From the NCBI RefSeq assembly GCF_000701865.1, contig NZ_JNKA01000007.1, positions 1 to 35,429 on the forward strand: DNA of 35,429 bases, written 5' to 3'. Below are positions 9,861 through 24,990 of the stretch, piece by piece. The stretch's first letter is position 1. Each line of letters begins with the position of its first letter. The DNA comes from Mycoplasmopsis felis ATCC 23391 (GTDB lineage Bacteria > Bacillota_I > Bacilli_A > Mycoplasmatales > Metamycoplasmataceae). The notes under the pieces were generated by a model, which was not told the origin of the DNA, made no database searches, and worked only from the letters and a program-made list of their open reading frames with translations. The translations under genes and the position numbers were made by a program.

Positions 9861-9885
9861 AAATTATCGCATAATGCGATAATTT
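9861..9885 (-). terminator. Rho-independent terminator of rpoBC
   Basis: The 11-bp stem AAATTATCGCA/TGCGATAATTT with a 3-base loop begins right after the rpoC stop and is followed on the minus strand by TTATTTTTT. Confidence 0.85.
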
Positions 9886-9887
9886 AA

Positions 9888-14286
<4,399 letters not shown>

Positions 14287-14294
<8 letters not shown>

Positions 14295-17200
14295 TCTCTC
14301 CTCCTATTGTATCTACTTCAAACTGCAACATATCAAATTCAGTAAGTTGCTCTTCTTCATTGTTATTATTTGAAAATTCTAATTTTAATCCTAAACCTTT
14401 TAGCTCATAACTTAACACATTGAATGATTCAGGTGTCCCAGGAATAGGTAAATCTTTCCCTGTTACAAGAGCACTATATAATGCATTTCTACCTAAAATA
14501 TCATCAGATTTATAGGTAAGAATTTCTTGTAAAACATTAGTAGCACCATATGATTCTATAGCTCATGTTTCCATTTCACCAAATCTTTGACCACCATTTT
14601 GTGATTTTCCACCCAGTGGTTGTTGTGTTATTAATGAATAAGGACCAACTGAACGACCATGCATTTTATCATCAACCATATGATTTAGTTTTAACATATA
14701 CATAATACCGACTGAAATTGGTTTGTCAAATTTATTACCTGTAATCGGATCGATGACTACTTGTTTACCAGATTTATCTAACCCTGCCTCGATCAGTGCA
14801 CTCTCAATATCTGTTTTTTTAACTCCATCAAATGAAGGTGTAACAAATTTTTCACCTAATTTCTTAGCCGCCATCCCTAAGTGTAATTCTAGAATTTGAC
14901 CTATATTCATACGTGAAGGTACACCTTGAGGATTTAACATTATATCTAATGGTGTTCCATCTTCTAAATATGGCATATCTTCTTCTGGTAAGACAATAGA
15001 AATAACACCTTTATTTCCATGACGACCTGCCATTTTATCACCAACTTTAATTTTTCTTTTTTGGGCAACTGAAACTTTTACTATTTTTTCAATTCCTTCA
15101 TCTAATAAATCATTATTATCTCTTGATAAAACTTCAACATGAATTACTGTTCCACCATGACCATTTTTTACTTTTAATGATGTGTCTTTAGTATTCGAAG
15201 AACGCACATTTAATATATTTTGTAATAATTTTTCTTCTTGAGAAGGATTTTCTTCAGCTTTAGGAGATGTACGACCTACTAGCACATCACCAGGTAAAAC
15301 CTCAGAACCAACACGAACTATACCGTGGTCATCTAAGTGTCTTATTGAGTATTTTGATACTTGAGGAATATCTCTTGTTAAAGTGTCATTCCCTGCTCTA
15401 GAACTTCTAAATTGAATAATTTGCTCTTCAATATGTATAGAAGTAAAAACATCATCTTTGACTAAACGTTCATTAATAATAATAGCATCCTCGAAATTAT
15501 AACCATTTCAAGTTGTAAAACCTACTAACACATTCTTACCTAATGCTAATTCACCATCTTTAAATGAAGAGCCATCAGTTAATAAATCGCCTGCTTCTAC
15601 TTTTTGTCCTTTTTTAACTATAGGTCTTTGTTGAACAATGGTTCCCTGATTACTTCTTTCAAAGTTTCTCAATGAATACTTATCTGTAATACCTTTTAAA
15701 TTATCGCTTCCTGGTCTTTCAATATGTATTTTTGAACCATCTACGTATGTAACAACCCCGGAATTTTTAGCAACTAAATTATATGATGAATATCTAGCAA
15801 TATCATTTTCGATTCCTGTGGCAATTAAAGGTGCTTCAGTTTCTATTAACGGAACAGCTTGGCGTTGCATGTTTGAACCCATAAGAGCACGGTTAGCATC
15901 ATCGTTTTCTAAGAATGGAATTCCTGCAGCTGCCAATGATACCATTTGTCTTGAAGAAACTTCTAGAAAATCAACATCCTCAGGTGAACCAATTAAATAG
16001 TTGTAGTCTCTTCTTATAGTTAAAGAAGGTGAAACTATTCTGTTAGATTCATCGACTTCAACAGAAGATTGAGCAAATGAATAACCTATTTCTTCTGATG
16101 CAGTTAAATATCTAAGATCTTCATAATCTATAACACCATTATTTACTTTGTAATATGGAGTTTTTAAAAAACCTAATTTGTCTACTTGAGCAAATGTCGC
16201 ATAGTTCAAAATCAATCCGATGTTTAATCCTTCTGGAGTTTCTATTGGACAAATTCTTCCATAATGAGTTGAATGAACATCACGAACTTCGAATTGAGCA
16301 GTATCACGACTTAAACCACCTGGCCCTAGTGATGTAACACGACGTTTGTTAGAAATTTCAGCTAACGGATTTATTTGATCCATAAATTGTGAAAGTTTTG
16401 AGGTATTGAAGAAAGACTTCATTTGGTTTGTTATTAATTTATTATTTGTAACATTTTTTGCAGTTACTTTACTTGCGTCTTTGGCTCCTATACGTTCAGA
16501 GGTTGTTTTAGCTAATTTTGTTAGTGAAATCATTAATTGTGATTCTAATAATTCACCAACAGAAACTATACGCTTATTAGTTAATGAATCAGGGTCATCA
16601 TCCTGACCAACACCGTTTGTTAAATTAAAATAATAACTAATAGCTGCTATAATATCTGAAATCAATAAGTGCTCTTCAGTAGACCTTGGATCATTACCTA
16701 TTACTATAACTGGAATTTCTGGTTTAGTTTCCATTCATTTTTTAGATGGATAAACTTTAATTTTAATTACTTTAATACGTTTCTTTAGTTCAGGATTGAT
16801 TGCAGGATGATTTTTATCTACTTCTGGTTTATAAACTCTGTAATACACATGTTCTGGATTTACATCATCTAATTTTTCAGATGAACATACCTTATTATTG
16901 AATCAATCTTGAATTTCATTTGCTTTTTTAAAGTCAATGAATGTTCCTTTTTCTAATAAAATATCACCTGCTTTGTTTTTTATGTCTTCTGCTAAATATG
17001 TATTAGTAATTCTATCTACTAATGACAATTTTTTATTTAACATATAACGACCTGTTTCGGAAAGGTTGTATCTTTTCTTATCAAATAACATTCCTGATAA
17101 AAGTGATTTTTTAGCTTCTTCTGTATCTCTATCACCTCTACGAATAATTTTAAAGATATCTTCTTGTGCTAAATTAATCATTTCTTCATGAGTTAATTCT

Positions 17201-17934
17201 TTATTACTTACTATTTTGTCTTTTTTAAGAGTTTCTTCTAATAAAGGATTATCACCAAACATTTTAGTCATTGACTTAGGTGTAAATCCGAATGAAACAA
17301 GAAATGTTGATAATGATATATTTTTGTTTTTATCAACCTTAACTTTAACTGTGTCAAGATTTGAAGAAGTGACTTTATGTGATAGTTCAAATCATGAACC
17401 CATTTTTGGTAGAATTTCTAATTTGTTGAATAAGTCATCAGATTGTTTGTTACGAACTCCGACCCCAAAATAAGCACCAGGAGATCTGATTAACTGACTT
17501 ACTATAACTTTTTCAGAACCGTTTATTATGAAACTCCCCCCGGAAGTCATATAAGGTATTTCACCTAATAAAACAGTTTCATCCTTTAATTCCCCAGACT
17601 CAATGTTTTCAATTCTTAAGTCATAATAAATACGTGAACTAAAGTTCATTCCTTTAACTTTACATTTATTAATTTCTTCACCTTCACTAGTTATTTTTTT
17701 AAAAGGTAAATCTATTTTTAATGATGATTTAATATATTCGATTTTTATTTTACCTGCAGTAATAGGGTAAATTTCCATTAAAGATTTTTCAATCCCATTT
17801 TTCATAAAATCAGCAAAACTTTCTTTGCTTGTATTTAAAAGATCAAACAATGGCAATGATTTTTTTGTAATTGAATAATCACGTCTTATTGTTTTTGGTC
17901 CAAATTGGCGATATTTATATTTTTTTTGATCCAT
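14287..17934 (-). CDS. rpoB: RNA polymerase beta subunit
   Basis: The 1215-residue catalytic beta subunit is preceded by GGAGGAAAA. The rifampicin pocket is clear ([20 protein letters not shown], then LGPGGLSRD), with Asn at the position equivalent to E. coli His526 (local residue 529). The conserved region [17 protein letters not shown] and the C-terminal [14 protein letters not shown] and [18 protein letters not shown] follow. It is transcribed from its own promoter at 17985, immediately after the P69 gene terminator. The ribosomal genes rplJ-rplL that precede rpoB in many bacteria are not here. It ends overlapping rpoC by 8 bases. Confidence 0.97.
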
Positions 17935-17984
17935 TTTTCCTCCAGATTATATTATTTTATATTTATATATAAAATAGTGTTGTA

Positions 17985-18013
17985 ATTATATCAATTTTCT
18001 TGTTTTCTTTGAA
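17985..18013 (-). promoter_or_regulatory. Promoter of rpoBC
   Basis: Minus strand TTGATATAATTACAA contains an extended -10 (TGA-TATAAT at 17985-17990), with a weak TTCAAA near -35 (18008-18013). The same TTGATATAATTACAA occurs at the rplU promoter, so it looks like a strong local consensus. Leader of about 45 bases. Confidence 0.7.
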
Positions 18014-18023
18014 TAAAAAGAAA

Positions 18024-18048
18024 CATTAAAATAAATTAACTTTTAATG
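18024..18048 (-). terminator. Terminator of the P37-P29-P69 operon
   Basis: Minus strand CATTAAAA pairs with TTTTAATG across a 9-base loop, followed by TTTCTTTTTATT. It overlaps the stop codon of the permease gene. Confidence 0.6.
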
Positions 18049-19680
18049 CTTTATTTTAGTTAAAAAAAGATACAAAATCTTCTTTTTTAAATTTATTTTA
18101 ATAAACAAATATACAATTTCTGTTAAGAAATATAGAATTATTGCAGGAAGAAAAATTGGTACAATTTTTCCGTATTCAGCAAATTTTTCATAAGATTTCA
18201 CTAGTAAATATAAATTTATGTTTGCAAAAATCCCATATGTTATAACATTTCTAAATGTACCTTCAAATTCAAAAGCAATTAATGAAATAATTTCCTTGAT
18301 ATTTTTCATAATTAAAATATTTTTATAGATAAAAAATCTTGAATAACCTAAAGTAATTCAATGTTTAATTATACTGATATCCGTTTTATTGATAACTTCT
18401 GCAAACTGTTTGCTTAATGTCCTAAAAATTATTATGATTAAACTAGATAATAAAGCAAAATTAACATCACTAAAGGTACTAAATAATATGTAATAAACTA
18501 TAACTGGAATTGTCTTTAACAAAGTTATAAAAAATCTAAATGGAAGAAATATATAAATACTAAATAATTTTTCACTCATAAATAACGAAATAAAAAAAGC
18601 AAATATAGAACCTATATATAAAGAAGTATAAGTTAACTTAAATACATCTAAATAAATCATATAAATACTTGGTTTGTTTAAGATATCACTAAAATTAGGA
18701 TTCAAAAAACCTTTTAATCACAATCACAATAATTTTCAATTTGTTTGATAATCATATATATCAATCAAATTTCAAAACAGAAGAATTAACAATATTAAAA
18801 ATAAAAAAAGATAAATTATTTTTTTATAATTATATTTAAGTGACTTGTTTGTGTTTATATTAACTTTATTAATTAAAATTCCTACAAATAAGTATTTGTT
18901 TAAAAGAAATAAAATTAATTCAAAAAGCATAATAAAAATAACTATATAAAGTATTGAAATACTTAAAAATTCAAACTTTGTTTCATAATACTTGAACAAA
19001 AAACCTATTCCCACTATTCCTATTGAACCTAAAATGCTATTTCATCTCAAATTAGATTCAATTGACATCAAACTATGCATTATGAATTTATTTTTATTAT
19101 TAATGACAATATGTAGTCAAAAACTTTTAAATCTTTTTTGCTCTAAATTTATATGTATTCAAAAGGATTTTGTATCAGAAGCTTCTATAATGTCACAAAA
19201 ATATCTGTGCATCCATAATCATGTGGAATAGAAAAATATAATTGTTGCTATTAGTTGTCCCTTAAAAATATTTGAAAATAATGTAATTGCAATTAAAATA
19301 GGAAATGATCTTAGAAAGATTATTAAAACTCTTATTGTAAAAGAAATATAATTTTTCTTTCTTATATTTAAAACACTAAAATAACTTGTTATAAAGGCAA
19401 GGAATAAACCTAAAACAGAACCACTGAAAACTACTTTTAGTGTAATTCATAAAAGTCTAAGGTTTATAATTCATAAATTTTCTTTAAATGAAGTTGAATC
19501 ATCGCTTTGGAATTTAAATAAATTTGTAATATAGTTTAAAAATAAATTTAATCCATATGAAGAAAATTTAAAATTAAAACTATATAAAAAATAAAATAAA
19601 ATCAATATAGAAAAAAGAAATAATATAAAAAAAGTTACTTTCTTCGTTTTTAGAATATTATTAAATTTATATCTAGTCAA
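18043..19680 (-). CDS. p69: P69-type ABC transporter permease, two fused PhnE-like domains
   Basis: A 545-residue very hydrophobic protein with about ten membrane segments. It consists of two halves with the same plan: VLGLFLAFITSYFS and FLRSFPILIAITLF in the first, IGSIFAFFISLFMSEK and LLKTIPVIVYYILF in the second, each followed by a cytoplasmic loop and a TFRNV- or NLRWN-like segment. This matches the double PhnE-type permease of the M. hyorhinis p37-p29-p69 operon. Many TGA codons are Trp. I take the start at TTG 19680, overlapping the ATPase stop by 8 bases (TTGACTAG), with only a weak GGA upstream. With P29 and P37 it would form a thiamine pyrophosphate importer. Confidence 0.85.
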
Positions 19681-20398
19681 AATAATCCATCAATTCTTTT
19701 ATATTGTAATTTTCTTTTAAATGTATACTTTTTATTTCTTGATTTTTTATAGCTATAATTTTATCTGTATACTTAATAGCATCATTCAAATTATGAATAG
19801 AAAGAATTATTATTTTCTCTTTTTTTAATTCTTGCAAATATTCGTAAACTTTTTGAGAATTTATATAATCTAAATTCGAAGTTATTTCATCACCTAATAA
19901 AATCTCAGTGTTATTAATTAAATTTATAATTAAAGAAAATCTTTGTTTTTGTCCTGTTGACAACTTATTTATGGAGGTAAAAATTAAATCTGTTAATTCA
20001 AAACAACTGCATAAATCAAAAATTTCTTCTTTTTGTTTTTTTGTAAAAATTTTAAAGGTCTTATAAAACCAATTTTTATATTTTTTATAAAATAGTTGAA
20101 CATTTTTAAAAAAATCAAGATTCTCAATTAAATTAATCCCATCCTGAATATAAGAAATTTTATTCTTGTATTCTAAAATTTCTTTTTTATTTACTTTGTT
20201 GTTAATTAAAGTAGAATTATAAGTTACTTTCCCTGATTTAACAATATCAAAATCAAACAACGCTTTTAAAAGCGTTGTTTTTCCCGAACCACTTTTACCT
20301 ATCAATCCTACTATTTCATTTTTTTGAAAAGTTATATTGATATTTTTTAAAACTATACTATTATCATATTTTAATGTTAAATCATTAAGTTTAATCAT
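19673..20398 (-). CDS. p29: P29-type ABC transporter ATP-binding protein
   Basis: A 241-residue ATPase that powers the adjacent permease. Walker A is GKSGSGKTT (about residues 34-42), the signature is LSTGQKQR (a variant of LSGGQ), Walker B is ILLGDE, and the switch histidine lies in LSIHNLNDA. It starts directly at MIKLNDLTLKYDN. Its ATG overlaps the P37 stop by one base (TAATG) and its end overlaps the permease TTG start by 8 bases, so the three proteins should be made in proportion. The size matches P29 of M. hyorhinis and PhnC-like ATPases. Confidence 0.93.
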   Translation of the reverse strand: MIKLNDLTLKYDNSIVLKNINITFQKNEIVGLIGKSGSGKTTLLKALFDFDIVKSGKVTYNSTLINNKVNKKEILEYKNKISYIQDGINLIENLDFFKNVQLFYKKYKNWFYKTFKIFTKKQKEEIFDLCSCFELTDLIFTSINKLSTGQKQRFSLIINLINNTEILLGDEITSNLDYINSQKVYEYLQELKKEKIIILSIHNLNDAIKYTDKIIAIKNQEIKSIHLKENYNIKELMDYFD

Positions 20399-21570
20399 TA
20401 TTTACCTAAAGTTTTGTTAATTACATCTCAAAATTCTGTTTCTTGATTTTGAATGTATCTATAATCATTAAAGCCATGTTGAGAACCTCATATATCTTGA
20501 TTATTTTTTCGTAAATTTTGCATTGCTAAACCAAAAATACGTATGATTCTATCTGGAATTCTATTACTAAATAAACCGACATTATAAGGTAAAACTTCCG
20601 TTGTAATAAAGTACTCTATTTTTTGATTTGATCTTTCACTTGAAAGTTCAAATCTATCACTATTTGGTTTATATTTAGTATAAGAATAAGAACCCTCATT
20701 ATCAAAGAAAATTCTTGAATCAATATAATTAGGCGTATTCATTTGTTTGAATTCACCTTGTTTTATTAGTCCTTTTGTTATTAAATAAGCAAAAGAAATA
20801 AATTTATTTCCAAAATGCTTTTTAAATAATGCTTCAGGTAAAATATATTTACTTCCCGAACTTGGTTTTCCGACTACTAATCCATATTTTAAGAATTCTT
20901 CGAGATTTTTATCTTCTCAAGCCTTTTTAATTAAATTTCTTTCTTCTTCAGAACCTAATATAACCATTACACCACGTTGATATGGAACATTTTTATTAGA
21001 ATAAAATTCTGTATAGATAGAACCATTTCATTTATTTTTTTCTTCTCAAGTACTTCTTGGATATAAATGAAATAATTCATTTTCTTTTTGAGCTATTTTT
21101 CTTAAATCGTCATTTATACCATCTTGATATTGATTAATTTGATTATCTTTATTTTTAAAGTCATATTCAATATCACCCTTAAATTGTTTAGAAAGTGTTT
21201 GAATACCTACTTTTAAATTGTTTTTCTTAATCCTATCCTTATTATTTATTAAATAACCTGATGAGATAAATGCAAAATCGACATTTCCTTTTAAAATATC
21301 TATTGAATTTGTTTCATATGAATCATCATCACCTTTGAAGTTAATTTGAACTTTAAAATCACTTCCTAATTGTTGAATTTCATTGTTTAATCTTTTTTCT
21401 AATTCTAGTTTAAAATCTGTTTCATTATTAAATTCACCTAAGATATAAGGTGCTAACATATTGATTTTTAATAGTTTGGTTTCTGTTTCTTTTTTGCAAG
21501 AAGTTAATGAAACAACAGAAATTAAAGGTAAACTCAAAAATAAAGAATTAAGTATTTTTTTTAATAACAT
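20398..21570 (-). CDS. p37: P37/Cypl-type substrate-binding lipoprotein, probable thiamine pyrophosphate receptor
   Basis: A 390-residue lipoprotein with a signal peptide starting MLLKKILNSLFLSLPLISVV and lipobox LTSC (Cys 25). It resembles PhnD-like binding proteins: the segment NILKGNVDFAFISSGYL-type (SIDILKGNVDFAFISSGYLI) and VPYQRGVMVILGSEEER are typical. M. hyorhinis P37 (Cypl, 403 residues) binds thiamine pyrophosphate. The gene is first in the operon and is preceded by a TPP riboswitch, which independently points to TPP as the substrate. AAAGGAAAAA precedes the ATG. In-frame TGA codons (for example at 21046) are Trp. Confidence 0.88.
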
Positions 21571-21593
21571 TTTTTCCTTTCTTAAAAGACAAG

Positions 21594-21692
21594 AAAAAAC
21601 GACTCACCACGCTAGCATTATCTAGTTCGGCTAATAAGAGTATTTCTCAACCTGCTTAAATGTGAAATAATAAAGCAAGTACCCCTGTCTTT
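21594..21692 (-). promoter_or_regulatory. TPP (THI-box) riboswitch aptamer controlling the P37 operon
   Basis: On the minus strand the order of conserved TPP-aptamer pieces is present: GGGGTAC, then TTGAGAAATACTC (consensus CTGAGA..ATACCC), then GAACTAGATAATGCTAGCG (consensus GATCTGGATAATGCCAGCG). The CTAG/CTAG stem replaces CTGG/CCAG, a compensatory change. An outer P1-like stem AAAGAC/GTC-TTT encloses it. The leader runs about 120 bases from the predicted start to ATG. There is no T-run terminator between the aptamer and the gene, and the gene's AAGGAAAAAA can pair with TTTTTTCTT just upstream. Control is therefore likely at translation initiation: TPP bound means less transporter. Confidence 0.85.
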
Positions 21693-21698
21693 GTTTAT

Positions 21699-21704
21699 AT
21701 TATA
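21699..21704 (-). promoter_or_regulatory. -10 box of the riboswitch-P37 operon
   Basis: A perfect TATAAT on the minus strand lies immediately after the stop codon of the 737-residue gene and about 8 bases before the aptamer. No clear -35 (GATGAA at suitable distance). Confidence 0.65.
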
Positions 21705-23918
21705 CTAAAATATTAATTCATCTTCTTCTAATTGAGCATTTTTATTTTCTTGATTATTTATAAATTTCGTATATTCATTCATAAAAGACAAATCATAAAT
21801 ATTTTTATTCTCATAAAAAAATATTTCTCATTCTTTTTCAAAAAGAATATAATCTTCTTCAGTAAGCATTTCTGATTTTTCATTATAATATGATTCTTGC
21901 AATGTAATATCTAATTCTTTTAAAAGCAGTGACTTTGATTCACTTATCTCTTTTTGTTCTTTTGATAAAAATTCAAAATACTTATAATTTTCTAAATTTA
22001 ACTCGTTGGATAAAAAAATTTGATCAAATTTATTTAGCAATGTTTCTTCTTTATTATCTAATCATATATAAGGAATTTTTTTTCAATCAACTATATTATT
22101 TAAAATTCTCAAGAATTCTTTTTTATATTCTTGTTTTACTTCTGAATTAATTGTGTTTATTATAAAAAGAAAAGTGCTTTTATTTAAAAGAATATTTATA
22201 AAATTTAATTTAAGTGAAGTTAATTCAGAAATGTCCTCGAAAGATATTAAATCAAGCAAGGGTATTGATGATAATTTTATGATTCAAATTAGTTGATGTA
22301 TTGTCGATATATTATTAACAACATTATTTGTTAGCACAAAGTTTGAAGTAGAATATTTATATAAAATAAAAATAATTCTAGTAATTCAAGAATTTTTCAA
22401 AAAGAACAAATAGTTTTCTATTGATTTCAATTCTTTGGTCTTTTTATTTTTATCACTTATTTTTGTGTTTTTATTAATTTTTTTGTTAATTAACATTATT
22501 TTTTTTATAAAATTATCTAAATTGTTTGTTATTCTTTTCTTTTGAATTCTTTTCTTAAATAATGAATTATTATATAAGTTATGTTGTATTTTTCAATTCC
22601 ATTTTAATTCTGCTGATATATTATTAATTCTTTTTTCTACTATATTTATATCATTATAAAAATCGTTATTTGAATTAAAATAAATTATGTTTTCACTTAT
22701 TTTTTTATTTTCATTTTTTAACTTTCTTATATACTGTTTAATTTCAATTAATTTATCTTTATTTATATTAAAAACAGATGAAAAATAAGAACTAAATTCT
22801 GAATTAATTATTTTTTTTATATTTTTTATAAAAAAAGATGAATCACTATTAATTTTAAAAGAAAACCTCATATAGTTTAATAATTGAGTTTTTTGTGTTA
22901 TTAATGAATTTAAATATTCAATATCATTACTAGAAAACAAATATATTTTGTTTTTAATTTTTTTTAAATATTTAATTAAATATTTTTTTAAAAAATAATT
23001 AATTATTATTTCTTTATCTGAGATACCATTTTTTTTATTATAAGAAATCGTTTTATTAATCTTTAAAATATCAGAATTATGAGTTCTTATTAAATTCAAA
23101 AATATTAAATTTGTATTCTTTTTAACTTCCTTTATATATTTTTCCAAATATTTAATTTCAAATAAATTTGTCTTTTTTCTTATGTTATTTTTTACAAAAA
23201 AAAGAGACTTTTGATTTATTTCTTGAATATACTTGAATCTCATTTGGTTTAAATTTAAATCACTCTTAATAAAACTTCTTTCAGTTGATTTGTATTCATA
23301 ATAAAAAGTTAAAATAAGATTTTCCAAAGAATATAGAAAATCAAATTGTTTTGTTAGTGTTTCATTAACATAATCAGTTAATAATTCATTAAAATTATCA
23401 ATAGATTGTGCTAAGTCATTTTTTTTGTTGTTAAGTTTTGTTTGCAATTCAAAAAGAATCGGATTATATGACTCATTAATTGAAATAAAATCATTAAAAT
23501 GTTCGCTTAATAATTTATAAAGTCTATTTTTAAATGTTATGTCTTCATTTTTTAGAATTCAGTTTAATTTTTCAAAAAAACCTTCATCATAAATCTTATT
23601 TTCATTAATTTTATTAAATAAGGTATTTAAATTTATTTCTTTGTTATTGTTTAAATAGAAATTTAAATTATCATTTAGGTTAAATATTTTTACACCGTTG
23701 TTTTTGCTATTTTTAATTGACTTAATTAAGTTATTATTGTCAAAAAAATGAAGAACTCAATCATTATTAAATGTAGAAAAATCAATATTTTCTTTTTGCA
23801 ACAAAAATAAGTTTTTATAGTTAGTTATTTTACCAAAATTATTTTTACTGTCATTAATGTTTAATTTGCTATCTTTTAAAAAATTATTATTAGTAAATAA
23901 GAAGTTTTGTGTTTTCAT
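21705..23918 (-). CDS. Hypothetical 737-aa protein, possibly a degenerate ABC ATPase with a long insertion
   Basis: A large, Asn/Lys/Ile-rich protein with long helical, coiled-coil-like segments (about residues 150-470) and no signal peptide or clear membrane anchor. I do not recognise it with confidence. Near the C-terminus, SELTSLKLNFINILLNKSTF then LFIINTINSEVKQEYKKEFL and IPYIWLDNKEETLLNKFDQIF resemble, in order and spacing, the signature, Walker B and D-loop/H-loop region of ABC ATPases, but with the catalytic residues lost. The N-terminus has no Walker A. Mycoplasma OppF proteins have comparable long insertions. It lies 5 bases after an ECF S-component gene and just before the TPP riboswitch. 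Ends acidic (QLEEDELIF). Confidence 0.7.
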
Positions 23919-23923
23919 AATAT

Positions 23924-24925
23924 TTAATATGATAATTTATTGTTTTTATTAATTAATTTAGAAACGATTGAATATGTATAAAAGATAACAAATGTATTAA
24001 ATCAAATTTTAATAGGACCAGATAAAACGTGTTGTGAAATTCAAACAAAAATGTCTTTTGTTTGTCCATTCCCTAATGAAATTAAATCAGCAAACGAAAG
24101 AATAGGAATATTAACCAATTCTAAAAATGAGCAAAACACAACAATCGGAACTAACTTTAAGTATGTTTCTGTTTTAAATCTAAAACGAGAATAAACTAAA
24201 AAACACATCATCATCACTGTTCCTGAACACATTAAACCTATCAATGCATATCTGTTTCTTATTAAACCATCTTGAATTGCATATTCTGGTGCTATCATTA
24301 TAAATCAAGATATAGTTGAAATAACAATTACTAATAATAATAAACCTACAAACAAGTAAATATTACTTAAGGTATTATATGTAGTTAAGTCATTTATATA
24401 TTTCTTTTTATTATTTAAAGAAATTATTTTATTAGCTATTTTATTCATTTTACTATACTGATTATTAGACTTCAATATTTTATATTTAATAATGTACAAA
24501 TTAATTTTTTGTCCGATTCTTTGAATTCTAAAATCTTTACTAAATGCAGTTTTGATTATTTGATTAAAATACATACCAAATAGTCCGGCTATTAAGCCGT
24601 TTACTGCTGTTGCCAATGTATAAACTAAATTATAACCAGCAGGTGGAATAAATAATAAGGATAAAAAATCACTAACTATTCCTACAAATATACCTATAAT
24701 AGGACCAAAAATAAAACCAGTTATTTTAACAGGTAAACCAATAAATGAAAACTTATATGTAGGCAAGTTAACAATAGGAACTATTTGTGCTACAACTATT
24801 GTAAAACTAACTGAAATAGCAATCAATATACCTACTAAAACCATATTCTTAATAGTTCATTTAGGAAATAAAGATATTTCTTTTCAAATATTGTTATTCT
24901 TTACCTTATATAATATTTTTTTCAT
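23924..24925 (-). CDS. ECF transporter S component (vitamin-binding membrane subunit)
   Basis: A 333-residue protein with about six membrane segments. The N-terminal half follows the folate/thiamine-type S-component pattern: IVPIVNLPTYKFSFIGLPVK, then ITGFIFGPIIGIFVGIVSDF and PPAGYNLVYTLATAVNGLIA. S components bind a vitamin and use the shared EcfA-EcfA'-EcfT energy module, which is not in this window. A charged insertion (about residues 135-185) separates the first part from two further helices, making it longer than the typical 180-200 residues. There is no Shine-Dalgarno; a TATAAA lies 8 bases before ATG. The substrate cannot be read from sequence, though the neighbouring TPP transporter invites a vitamin role. 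Confidence 0.82.
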
Positions 24926-24933
24926 AGTTTAAT

Positions 24934-24939
24934 TTTATA
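24934..24939 (-). promoter_or_regulatory. Possible -10 box of the ECF S-component gene
   Basis: Minus-strand TATAAA lies 8 bases before the start codon, with no ribosome-binding site between. It is weak evidence on its own in AT-rich DNA. Confidence 0.35.
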
Positions 24940-24990
24940 ATAATATAAGAATTTAATAATAAAAATAAATTTAGTTCAAATAAATAGAAA

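Noticed and set aside
15818-16606. Plus-strand open frames inside rpoB (60-66 residues)
   Set aside because: They are shadows of rpoB with no ribosome sites or conserved features.
18043-19680. Apparent fragmentation of the permease into four short ORFs (pseudogene?)
   Set aside because: All pieces share one frame and are joined by TGA codons read as Trp; no frameshift or true stop.
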